Positions 35,956 through 43,444 of a DNA stretch of 64,000 bases are shown in pieces. Within the stretch, counting starts at the first letter, position 1. Each line of letters begins with the position of its first letter. The stretch covers positions 62,001 to 126,000 of the forward strand of contig FMTU01000001.1 of NCBI GenBank assembly GCA_900100475.1. The letters run 5' to 3'. The position numbers were made by a program, and so were the translations under genes. This DNA comes from Sphingobium faniae (GTDB lineage: Bacteria > Pseudomonadota > Alphaproteobacteria > Sphingomonadales > Sphingomonadaceae). The notes under the pieces are model-generated. The model ran no database searches. It was given only the letters and a program-made list of their open reading frames with translations, and was not told where the DNA came from.

Positions 35956-35974
35956 TATATCGCATTACGATATA
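35956..35974. promoter_or_regulatory. Operator-like palindrome between marR and the ClC gene
   Basis: TATATCG-CATTA-CGATATA is a perfect 7-5-7 inverted repeat centred between the divergent starts at 35936 and 36014. Size and position are right for a MarR dimer. Confidence 0.6.
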
Positions 35975-36013
35975 TTTGGCGCGCCTCGATCCTTCCGAAA
36001 GTGCCGCTCCCTC

Positions 36014-37801
36014 ATGTCGCTTACCCCAACACGCGCGGTTGAAACACATCAACTGGCCGATCATAGCGTGGATCGCCGCATGGCGCTGCTCGCGCTCATG
36101 GCCGTCATCGTCGGCACCGGCGGCGCAATCGGCGCGTGGATATTGGTCCAGCTCATCGCCGTCGCCATCAACCTCTTCTGGTTCGGCCGCCTGTCCGCCG
36201 ATCATGCCGCGATCACCGATGCCTCGGTCGGCTTCATGATCGTGTTCATCCCGATCATCGGCAGCCTGATCGTCGGGCTGATGGCGCGCTTTGGGTCCGA
36301 CAAGATCCGGGGGCACGGCATCCCCGAAGCGATAGAGACGATCCTGTTCGGCGAAAGCCGCCTGTCGGTCAAGGTCGCGCTGCTCAAGCCGCTGTCCTCC
36401 GCCATTTCCATCGGCAGCGGCGGCCCCTTCGGCGCGGAAGGGCCGATCATCATGACCGGCGGCGCGATCGGCTCCCTCTTCGCCCAATGCTTTCGCCTGA
36501 GCGCCGCCGAGCGCAAGACATTGCTGGTCGCGGGCGCGGCGGCCGGCATGACCGCCATCTTCGGAACGCCACTCGCCGCCATCCTGCTGGCGGTGGAGGT
36601 GCTGCTGTTCGAATGGAAACCGCGCAGCTTCGTGCCCGTGGTGGTGGCGGCGCTGGTGTCCTTCGCATGGCGGCCTTTCCTCATCGGCTCCGGCCCGATG
36701 TTCGCGACGGACCTCGCCATGCCCGGATCGGCCTTCGATCTGCTGGCGGCGGCCGGGATCGGGATCATCGTCGGGCTGGAAGCGACCCTTCTGTCCACCG
36801 CCCTCTACCGGATCGAGGATCTGTTCCACCGGCTCCCCGTCCATTGGATGTGGTGGCCCGCCATCGGCGCGGTCGTGGTCGGGATCGGCGGCCTCATCGA
36901 CGCGCATGTGCTGGGCGCGGGCTATGCCAGCATAGAGGCCCTGCTCGCCGCCTCGCTCCCGCTCCGCGTGGTCGCCGCGCTGCTCGTCGTGAAGGGCGTG
37001 GTGTGGCTCGTCGCGCTGGGATCGGGCACATCGGGCGGCGTCCTCGCGCCCCTGCTCATCCTGGGCGGCGCGGCGGGTTTCCTCATGGGGCAATTCCTGC
37101 CCGGAGACCCCGGCTTCTGGGCGATGATCGGCATGGCCGGCATCATGAGCGGCGCGATGCGCGCGCCCATGACCGGCGCGATCTTCGCGGTCGAGCTGAC
37201 CGGCCATTTCGAAGCGGTTCCCTGCACCGTCGCGGCGGCGGGGGCCGCCTATGCCGTCAGCGTGCTGCTGATGCGCCGGTCCATCCTGACGGAAAAGATC
37301 GCCCGGCGCGGGCGGCATATTCTTCAGGAATATACGGTGGACCCGCTCGACCTGTTGCAGGCCGGGCAATTGATGACTCGCGATCCCGCGACGCTGGCGG
37401 GTTCGATGACGATCGGCGAAGCGCTGTCCTTCTTCGCGACGGATGCCGTCCATCGCAGCTATCCGGTGGTCGATGCCGAAGGACGATTGCTGGGCCTGGT
37501 ATCGCGCACCGACGCCCTGCGCTGGCAGATGGAGGACAATGGGGGAACCACCTCCCTCGCCGACGCCATATCCGACGCCGCCCAGCCCGCCGCCTATCCC
37601 GACACGCCCAGCGGCGTGGTCGCCGACCTCATCATCGAATCGGGAATCGGCCGCATCCCCATCGTGGACCCCGCCAGCCGCCGCGTGCTGGGCATCCTGT
37701 CGCGGCAGGATCTGCTCAAGGCCCGCAGCGCCCATCGGCGCGCCGAAACGGGCAGGAACCGCTTCATCGGCCGCCGGGACGCCATGCCTCCCGCGCGCTG
37801 A
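36014..37801 (+). CDS. ClC-family chloride channel/antiporter with CBS domains
   Basis: This 595-residue membrane protein has ClC selectivity-filter motifs: GHGIPEAIE (GxGIPE), GSGGPFGAEGP (G-x-EGP with the gating Glu; Ala replaces the usual Arg or Lys) and GSGTSGGVLAP. About ten hydrophobic helices are followed by two CBS domains (LMTRDPATLAGSMTIGEAL ...; the second around VADLIIESGIGRIPIVD) that usually bind adenine nucleotides. It moves Cl- or a related anion such as F-, perhaps in exchange for H+. It is controlled by the divergent MarR regulator. Confidence 0.93.
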   Translation: MSLTPTRAVETHQLADHSVDRRMALLALMAVIVGTGGAIGAWILVQLIAVAINLFWFGRLSADHAAITDASVGFMIVFIPIIGSLIVGLMARFGSDKIRGHGIPEAIETILFGESRLSVKVALLKPLSSAISIGSGGPFGAEGPIIMTGGAIGSLFAQCFRLSAAERKTLLVAGAAAGMTAIFGTPLAAILLAVEVLLFEWKPRSFVPVVVAALVSFAWRPFLIGSGPMFATDLAMPGSAFDLLAAAGIGIIVGLEATLLSTALYRIEDLFHRLPVHWMWWPAIGAVVVGIGGLIDAHVLGAGYASIEALLAASLPLRVVAALLVVKGVVWLVALGSGTSGGVLAPLLILGGAAGFLMGQFLPGDPGFWAMIGMAGIMSGAMRAPMTGAIFAVELTGHFEAVPCTVAAAGAAYAVSVLLMRRSILTEKIARRGRHILQEYTVDPLDLLQAGQLMTRDPATLAGSMTIGEALSFFATDAVHRSYPVVDAEGRLLGLVSRTDALRWQMEDNGGTTSLADAISDAAQPAAYPDTPSGVVADLIIESGIGRIPIVDPASRRVLGILSRQDLLKARSAHRRAETGRNRFIGRRDAMPPAR

Positions 37802-37830
37802 AGGCGCAGCCGCCTGAAGATGTGATCTTT

Positions 37831-37840
37831 ATACATGTAT
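37831..37840. promoter_or_regulatory. 10-bp palindrome before the Rrf2-family gene
   Basis: ATACATGTAT lies 29 bp upstream of the start at 37870 and could be an autoregulatory site. It differs from the TGCATTT-type boxes elsewhere in the window. Confidence 0.3.
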
Positions 37841-37869
37841 TGCCGGTCGGAACGCGTTAGAAGGCGTCC

Positions 37870-38313
37870 ATGCGGCTGACACGCTACACCGATTATTCGC
37901 TGCGGGTGCTCATCCACCTCGCCCTGCACGATGAGCGGCTCTGCTCCATCGGGGAGATTTCCCGCGCCTATGGCATTTCCCACAATCATCTGATGAAGGT
38001 GGTCAACGCGCTCGCCCATGACGGCTTCGTGGAAACCCTGCGTGGCCGCAGCGGCGGCATGCGGCTCGCCCGCCCGGCGCAGGACATTGGCGTCGGCGAA
38101 GTCGTCCGCCGGACAGAGGAAGGCTTTCAGCTTGCCGACTGTTCGGGCTGTTCGCTCTCGCCCGCCTGCGGCCTGACGGGGGTTCTGTCCAAAGGCGTAC
38201 AGGCCATGCTCGCCGTGTTCGACGCCTATAGCATCGCCGACCTGCTCACCGACCGCGACACGATGCGCCGCCTGACCGTTGGCCAGTCCCCGCTCGGCAT
38301 GGAACTGGAATGA
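37870..38313 (+). CDS. nsrR: Rrf2-family regulator, NsrR-like
   Basis: This 147-residue protein has an N-terminal winged helix (MRLTRYTDYSLRVLIHLAL ... SHNHLMKVVNALAHDG, GRSGGMRLA). Its Cys cluster ADCSGCSLSPACGL (C-x2-C-x5-C) is the NsrR pattern for an NO-sensitive Fe-S cluster. NsrR represses NO-detoxification genes, and the window carries flavohaemoglobin, truncated-haemoglobin and YeaR-like genes behind NsrR-like boxes. The match to both motif and regulon makes the name likely. Confidence 0.85.
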   Translation: MRLTRYTDYSLRVLIHLALHDERLCSIGEISRAYGISHNHLMKVVNALAHDGFVETLRGRSGGMRLARPAQDIGVGEVVRRTEEGFQLADCSGCSLSPACGLTGVLSKGVQAMLAVFDAYSIADLLTDRDTMRRLTVGQSPLGMELE

Positions 38314-38326
38314 AGGGCGGGACCAA

Positions 38327-38815
38327 TCAGCGGCCGTCCCTGCCGTCCAGCAACGCGCCCGCCCGCTCGATATTGACCCGGTGACTTTCCAGCATCGCGC
38401 GCAAGTCCCGATGCAGGCCCTCATCCCGGACGCGGGGCGTCAGCGCCTCCAGCTTGCGCACCACCCATGACTGCCCGCGATTGAGGAAGGCGAGCCGCTC
38501 CCATGGCTCGGCAATCGCCATCGCCTTGCCGTAAAAGGCTCCCGTCCTGCGCGAAGGCGCGGTCTCCAGGCGCTTCAACTGCCGCGACAGCATGGCGCAC
38601 CAGCGCGCCTCATCCCCGCGCACGTCCCGCATCAGTTCGCTATACGCCGGCTCAGGCCCTTCCTTCGCCGCTTTCAGCGCCACCCGCGCGCCCGCCCGTT
38701 CCGCCTCCAGCAACTCATTGAGCGCCGCGACGATCTCTTCCCTTCCGGCATAGCCCATATAGGCGTCGTCGCACCCGGCGGCATAGCATGGGGGAGAGGC
38801 GGGTTCGTCCGTCAT
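38327..38815 (-). CDS. DUF6306-like ferritin-type helical protein
   Basis: This 162-residue protein contains REEIVAALNELLEAERAGARVAL near residue 25, with Glu/His residues spaced as in four-helix bundles (ELMRDVRGDEARWC). I link it to the DUF6306 family by pattern; its function is unknown. It converges on nsrR (14 bp gap), and its start overlaps the stop of the LysR gene by 4 bp. Confidence 0.65.
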   Translation of the reverse strand: MTDEPASPPCYAAGCDDAYMGYAGREEIVAALNELLEAERAGARVALKAAKEGPEPAYSELMRDVRGDEARWCAMLSRQLKRLETAPSRRTGAFYGKAMAIAEPWERLAFLNRGQSWVVRKLEALTPRVRDEGLHRDLRAMLESHRVNIERAGALLDGRDGR

Positions 38816-39660
38816 GCCGAAATCGCCGCCGCCGCGCGCAGGCCGCTGCGTATCCTGCCCATCACGCCCGGATCGGCCTTGGTCGAATGGACGACATAGG
38901 CGGAATAGGAAAATTCCGGGCTGTCAGGCACCAGCGCCAGCCGCCCTTCCTCCAGATAGGAGCGGATGAACCCCTTGCGGAAATAGCCGCTGCCGCCCGT
39001 CGCGAGGATATAGTCCAGCGCCAGCGGTCCATAGCCGATCGACACCACCGCATTGGGCTGGTCGGGGAAAGCGGCCTGATAGCTCGCCGCGAAGTCCTCG
39101 CCCCAGTCGATCTGCACATGGTCCTCCGGCCCAAGCGGGCGGTTGGCCGGGGTGGTCCGCACCAGCACCAGCTTCTCCTCGAACAGCAGTTCGGCGATGA
39201 CGCCGGGGCGGCTGGGCGCGGCATAGAGCACGGCCACGTCCAGCGATCCGTCCTGCACCTGCCCCATCAGATGATCCGACGGGGCGATGTGCGTCGCCAC
39301 CGCGATTTCGGGACATTCCCGCCGCATCCACAGCAGCCAGTGCCGCAGCAGCGGGCTCCAGAGGCTGAGTTCCGCTCCCACCGTCACCACCGTCTCCCGC
39401 CCCGGCGGCAGCGCCACGGCGCGGCGCGCCCTTTCCCACACCTGCACCATGGTCGTGGCGAAGCGCAGGAACTGCTCGCCCGCCGGGGTCAGCTTCGCGC
39501 CGGCCTTGTTGCGGATGAACACGGGCCGGTCGAGCTGGTCCTCCAGCACCCGGATGCGCGCGCTCACCGCTGTCTGGGTCAGGTTGAGGTTGGCCGCCGC
39601 GCTCACGAAGCTGCCGGTCTTGACGACCTCCAGAAAGGTGCGAGCGACGCTGATGTCCAT
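38812..39660 (-). CDS. LysR-family transcriptional regulator
   Basis: This 282-residue protein starts MDISVARTFLEVVKTGSFVSAA with the winged HTH NLNLTQTAVSARIRVLEDQL, followed by a periplasmic-binding-like effector domain. It is divergent from a small membrane-protein gene, with an ATTTCA-ATC-TGAAAT repeat just upstream. A 4-bp overlap couples it to the DUF6306-like gene. Confidence 0.9.
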   Translation of the reverse strand: MDISVARTFLEVVKTGSFVSAAANLNLTQTAVSARIRVLEDQLDRPVFIRNKAGAKLTPAGEQFLRFATTMVQVWERARRAVALPPGRETVVTVGAELSLWSPLLRHWLLWMRRECPEIAVATHIAPSDHLMGQVQDGSLDVAVLYAAPSRPGVIAELLFEEKLVLVRTTPANRPLGPEDHVQIDWGEDFAASYQAAFPDQPNAVVSIGYGPLALDYILATGGSGYFRKGFIRSYLEEGRLALVPDSPEFSYSAYVVHSTKADPGVMGRIRSGLRAAAAISA

Positions 39661-39675
39661 AAGGCAAATTCTTTC

Positions 39676-39690
39676 ATTTCAATCTGAAAT
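39676..39690. promoter_or_regulatory. LysR-type operator candidate
   Basis: ATTTCA-ATC-TGAAAT, a perfect 6-3-6 inverted repeat, sits 15 bp upstream of the LysR start in an AT-rich gap. It fits autoregulation and control of the divergent gene. Confidence 0.45.
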
Positions 39691-39753
39691 TATATTCATT
39701 TGCTTGTTGCATGATAGCGGGTGGATGATGCCCTCACAAGAGGGAGCACGCCA

Positions 39754-39807
39754 TGTCCCACACAGATCCCGGAGGCAGGCCGACACCCTCGCCGTCCCTG
39801 TCATGAA
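39754..39807 (+). CDS. Possible 17-residue leader peptide
   Basis: ATG at 39754 has a good GGGAG ribosome-binding site and encodes MSHTDPGGRPTPSPSLS. Its stop TGA overlaps the ATG at 39803 of the following gene (ATGA). The downstream gene has no ribosome-binding site of its own as good as this, so the short frame may serve for translational coupling. The peptide is Pro/Ser-rich and unlikely to have its own function. Confidence 0.3.
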
Positions 39808-40129
39808 GTCCATGGACCCATGGAAGCCCGCGCCGTCACCGGGGCCGGACCGCCGCCGGATCACCCTGTGGCCCGGCATCGCCGCCATGCTGTTGGCGGC
39901 GCTGCTCCTTGGCCTGTTCATGGCCCGCATCATCACCGCGCAGACGCTGTTCCCCCTGCTCATGCTCGTCATCGCGCCGCTGATAGGCTATCTCATCGTC
40001 ATCGACGTCGATCGGCCCAGCCACAGGCGCCCGCCCTATCGCGAAGTGCCTCCCCCCGCCGATATCTTTTCGGTCTGGCCGCCCCTCCCCGGCACCATCG
40101 ACAGGCGGCCCGGCAAGCATCGGAAATAG
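39803..40129 (+). CDS. Small two-helix membrane protein
   Basis: This 108-residue protein has a hydrophilic N-terminus, two helices (LWPGIAAMLLAALLLGLFMA and FPLLMLVIAPLIGYLIVID) and a Pro/Arg-rich cytoplasmic tail. No family is recognised. It is divergent from the LysR regulator, which may control it. Confidence 0.55.
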   Translation: MKSMDPWKPAPSPGPDRRRITLWPGIAAMLLAALLLGLFMARIITAQTLFPLLMLVIAPLIGYLIVIDVDRPSHRRPPYREVPPPADIFSVWPPLPGTIDRRPGKHRK

Positions 40130-40143
40130 CGCGTTATTTAACA

Positions 40144-40157
40144 ACAAATAAAATGCA
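40144..40157. promoter_or_regulatory. NsrR-like half-box before the peroxiredoxin gene
   Basis: The reverse complement reads TGCATTTTATTTGT, matching one perfect half (TGCATTT) and part of the other half of the palindrome at 48466. The wider block CAAATAAAATGCAC...CATATA closely resembles 48505-48523 next to the NO operon. It lies about 75 bp before the peroxiredoxin start. Confidence 0.4.
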
Positions 40158-40233
40158 CTAAACCCCATATAACATTCGTTTGTTCATGGGTGAAGTCTGC
40201 CGCACATTGGGTCGTCTGCATGAAGGAATTCCT

Positions 40234-40860
40234 ATGACCATCCAGCTTGGGCAGATCGCGCCCGATTTCGAACAGGACAGCACCCACGGCCCTATCCGCT
40301 TCCACGACTGGCTCGGATCGAGTTGGGGGATATTGTTCAGCCATCCCAAGAATTTCACCCCCGTCTGCACGACCGAACTGGGCGAAGTCGCGCGCCTGCG
40401 CCCGCAATGGGACAAGCGCGACGTCAAGCCCATCGGCCTGTCGGTGGACCCGGTCGAAGCCCACCACAAATGGGAAATCGACATAGAGGAAACGCAGAAA
40501 TACAAGCTCGATTTCCCGATGATCGCGGACCCTGACGCGCGGGTGTCGACCCTCTACGACATGATCCATCCGGAAAGCGACCCGACCGTCACGGTGCGCT
40601 CGGTCTTCGTCATCGACCCCCAGAAGAAAGTGCGCCTGATCCTCACCTATCCGCCCAGCACGGGCCGCAATTTCGCCGAGGTGCTGCGCGCCATCGACAG
40701 CCTGCAACTGACCGACGCGCGCAGCATCGCCACGCCCGTCAACTGGGAACCGGGCCAGTCCGTCGTGATCTCCCCCAAATTGTCCGAGGAAGAAGCCGAC
40801 CGCCAGTTCCCGCAGGGTTACAGGACATTGAAGCCTTATCTACGGCTGGTCGATCTGTAA
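40234..40860 (+). CDS. 1-Cys peroxiredoxin (Prx6-like)
   Basis: This 208-residue protein carries the peroxidatic motif HPKNFTPVCTTEL near residue 40, followed by SVDPVEAHHKWEIDIEE, SVFVIDPQKKVRL and the long Prx6-type C-terminus (TPVNWEPGQSVVI). No resolving Cys pair is seen. It reduces H2O2, organic peroxides or peroxynitrite. ATG 40234 follows AAGGA. Peroxynitrite removal would suit the NsrR-like element upstream, but that link is inferred. Confidence 0.93.
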   Translation: MTIQLGQIAPDFEQDSTHGPIRFHDWLGSSWGILFSHPKNFTPVCTTELGEVARLRPQWDKRDVKPIGLSVDPVEAHHKWEIDIEETQKYKLDFPMIADPDARVSTLYDMIHPESDPTVTVRSVFVIDPQKKVRLILTYPPSTGRNFAEVLRAIDSLQLTDARSIATPVNWEPGQSVVISPKLSEEEADRQFPQGYRTLKPYLRLVDL

Positions 40861-40887
40861 GCGCCAAAGGATGAGGGGGATGCGGCC

Positions 40888-42324
40888 TCAGTCCGCCGTC
40901 CACCCTCCGCCCAAAGCCAGGAACAGGGCGATCTGATCGTCATTGATCGCCGCCCTGCCCTCCGCCGCCGCCTGCTCGGCCGCGACCATGTCCCGTTCCG
41001 CCTCCAGCGCCGGGAGTTCCCCGATCTTCCCGCCCCGGCGAAGCTGGGCCGTGCGCGCCGCCACGCGCCGGGCGTCCTCCAGCGCGCGCTCCAGCCCCTC
41101 CTGCTGCTCCAGCCCCGCCGCATAGCTGGTCAGCGCCATCTCCACATCCTTCAAAGCCCGCAACACCGTCCCGTCAAAGGCGGCCAGATCGGCCCGCGCC
41201 TGCGCTTCCGCCGCCGCGATCCGCGCCCGCGCCGCATGGCGGTTGAGCGTCCATCCGATCAGCGGCCCCAGCCCGAAACGATTGGTCAGTGGCGAGAACA
41301 TATCCGCCACCGCCCCGGTCGACCCCAGCGAAGCCCCCAGCCGGATGTCGGGATAAAGCGCCGCCGTCGCCACCCCGATCCGCGCGGTCGTCCCCGCCAG
41401 ATGCCGCTCCGCCACGCGAATATCCGGCCTTCGCCGCAACAGCGCGCCGCCGTCTCCCACCGGGATCGGCTGCGTCACCGCCAGCGGCCGCCGGCATTGC
41501 AACAAGGCGATGTCCGCTTTCCCCGGCGTCCGCCCCATCAGCGCCGTCAGCCGGAACAGCGCATTGCGCTGCCGCGCCGTCAGCCGGGGCAGGCGCGCCT
41601 TCGCCGCTTGCAGCAACCCCTCCCGCCGGTCCTGTTCAAAAGCAGCAGCCCGTCCATGCGCGATCAGCGTCCGGGTCAGCCGCAAGCCTCGTTCCTGCAC
41701 CCCGATCACCCGGCCCAGCACGTCGAGCTGATAACCCCCATTGCAGATATCGACATAGGCCCGCGCCGTTTCCGCCGCGACATGGACCCGCACCAGATCG
41801 CGCGCCGCGACCGCCGCTTCCATGTCCGCGCCCGCCGCCTCGATCCCGCGCCGGATGCCGCCGAACAGGTCCAGGTCATAGCTGACCGCCACGCCCGCAT
41901 TATAGATCGTCCGCACCGGCGGCTTCACATGCTGCAACTCCGCCTGCGCGGAGCGTTGCGCCCAGCTTGCCTCGCCGTTCGCCATGCCCTGCACCTCGCG
42001 CCCCGCCCCGCGCTCGTCCAGCAGGGCAAGGCTGCGCTCCAGATTGGCCTGCGCCACCCGCAAATCGGTATTGGCGGCCAGAGCCTGCGCGATCAGCCGG
42101 TCCAGCACCGGATCGTCATACAGCTTCCACCAACGGTCGGGCAGCGGCTCCGCCGTCACCGCCGCCGACGCCGACGCAAAAGCCTCCTGCGCCCGCGGAG
42201 CGTTGACCTTCGCCGCATCGGGCACCCGGTAATCCGGCCCCACCGTCGCGCAGCCGCCCAGCCACAGGACCGTCGCCAGAGCCGCAACGCGCCTTCCCTT
42301 CCTGTTCACCCCCCTTTTCACCAT
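40888..42324 (-). CDS. NodT-family outer-membrane efflux lipoprotein
   Basis: This 478-residue protein has lipobox LWLGGCATVGPDY, so the mature N-terminus is a lipidated Cys. TolC-like duplicated helical domains follow (WWKLYDDPVLDRLIAQALAANTDL; LAGTTARIGVATAALYPDI). The start at ATG 42324 overlaps the end of the HlyD-like gene by 7 bp. It forms the outer-membrane channel of the FUSC-DUF1656-HlyD efflux system upstream. Confidence 0.93.
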   Translation of the reverse strand: MVKRGVNRKGRRVAALATVLWLGGCATVGPDYRVPDAAKVNAPRAQEAFASASAAVTAEPLPDRWWKLYDDPVLDRLIAQALAANTDLRVAQANLERSLALLDERGAGREVQGMANGEASWAQRSAQAELQHVKPPVRTIYNAGVAVSYDLDLFGGIRRGIEAAGADMEAAVAARDLVRVHVAAETARAYVDICNGGYQLDVLGRVIGVQERGLRLTRTLIAHGRAAAFEQDRREGLLQAAKARLPRLTARQRNALFRLTALMGRTPGKADIALLQCRRPLAVTQPIPVGDGGALLRRRPDIRVAERHLAGTTARIGVATAALYPDIRLGASLGSTGAVADMFSPLTNRFGLGPLIGWTLNRHAARARIAAAEAQARADLAAFDGTVLRALKDVEMALTSYAAGLEQQEGLERALEDARRVAARTAQLRRGGKIGELPALEAERDMVAAEQAAAEGRAAINDDQIALFLALGGGWTAD

Positions 42325-43217
42325 GGCAGGCTCCGATGCACTTCGCGGCCATCCTTGCGGGGGTGGATGACGACCGTGGCGGTCTGGCCGGGGATCATGC
42401 GGACATTGGCGGGCACCTTGTCGATGGCGATCCGCACCGGAATCCGCTGCGCCAGCCGCACCCATGTGAAGGATGGATTGACGTTCGCCAACTGCCCGTC
42501 TGCTCCCGCCCTTTCCCGGTCCTCCACGCCGCCCGCGATGCTCTGCACATGGCCCTTGATCTCATCGGCCACGCCCATCAGGTAGACGCTCGCCGGATCG
42601 CCGACGCGAATGGCCGGCAATTTCGTTTCCTCGAAATAGCCCTCGACCCGCATCGAATGGTTATAGACCAGCGCCAGCGCCGCCTTCCCCGCCGTCAGGT
42701 AAACGCCCGGCTGCAACGACAGGTTGGAAATCGTCCCGTCCACCGGCGCACGCACCATGGTCCGCTCCAGATTGAACCGGGCAAGGTCACGCGCCGCGAC
42801 CGCCTGCCCCAGCACAGCCCGCAGCCCCTCGGCCCGCGCCCGTCCCTGCTCGATGGCCTCCGCCGCGATCACATCGGGCATGGCCCGGTTGCGGCGATCC
42901 TCCCGCACCGCCTGCGCCAGCGCAACCCGGTCGCTCGCGATCGCCGCCTCCGCCTGCTCCAGCGCCAGCCGGTAGCGAGGCCGGTCGATCACGAACAGCA
43001 CGTCGCCCTTCTTCACCGCCTGATTGTCGGCAACGCGGATTTCGGTGACGAGGCCGCTGACATCAGCCGCCACCGGCACCATGTCGGCGCGCACCTTGCC
43101 GTCGCGGGTCACAGGCTCGACCTGATAGCGCAGCCACAGCGCATAGATGGCGGCGAGGATGACGATCAGGACAAGCAGCGTCGCGATCGAACGCAAAAGA
43201 TTATGCCGTTGCAACAT
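42318..43217 (-). CDS. HlyD/AaeA-type membrane fusion protein
   Basis: This 299-residue protein has one N-terminal helix (SIATLLVLIVILAAIYALWL), a lipoyl/barrel-sandwich half (VPVAADVSGLVTEIRVADNQ; VRAPVDGTISNLSLQPGVYL) and a coiled hairpin between the halves. ATG 43217 is 2 bp after the DUF1656 stop; an upstream ATG at 43235 is possible. It bridges the inner-membrane FUSC pump and the NodT channel. Confidence 0.92.
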   Translation of the reverse strand: MLQRHNLLRSIATLLVLIVILAAIYALWLRYQVEPVTRDGKVRADMVPVAADVSGLVTEIRVADNQAVKKGDVLFVIDRPRYRLALEQAEAAIASDRVALAQAVREDRRNRAMPDVIAAEAIEQGRARAEGLRAVLGQAVAARDLARFNLERTMVRAPVDGTISNLSLQPGVYLTAGKAALALVYNHSMRVEGYFEETKLPAIRVGDPASVYLMGVADEIKGHVQSIAGGVEDRERAGADGQLANVNPSFTWVRLAQRIPVRIAIDKVPANVRMIPGQTATVVIHPRKDGREVHRSLPW

Positions 43218-43219
43218 GG

Positions 43220-43444
43220 TCAGGAAAACAGCCATTCATGAAGGAAAAGATCGGCGAACGCGCCCAGCCCCCACCACAGCAGAACGAACAGCGCGAGTTC
43301 GAGCAGGCTCGGATGCCACAATATCCGATAAACCGGCAGCCGTTGGATCGGCACCCGCAGCAGATAGACGAGCACCGCCGCCAGCACCGCCCACAGCAGC
43401 GCGGCGGGCATATAAACGCCCAGCACATGCACTTCCTCGATCAT
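43220..43444 (-). CDS. DUF1656 small membrane protein (AaeX-like)
   Basis: This 74-residue protein has MIEEVHVLGVYMPAALLWAV at the start and a second helix LALFVLLWWGLGAFADLFL. This DUF1656 protein is found in most AaeAB-type efflux operons between the pump and the fusion protein. Its start overlaps the FUSC stop (ATGA at 43441-43444). Confidence 0.9.
   Translation of the reverse strand: MIEEVHVLGVYMPAALLWAVLAAVLVYLLRVPIQRLPVYRILWHPSLLELALFVLLWWGLGAFADLFLHEWLFS

Noticed and set aside
35933..37735. 600-codon minus-strand frame over the ClC gene
   Set aside because: Shadow of the ClC coding sequence; low-complexity Gly/Asp/Arg/His protein with no motif.
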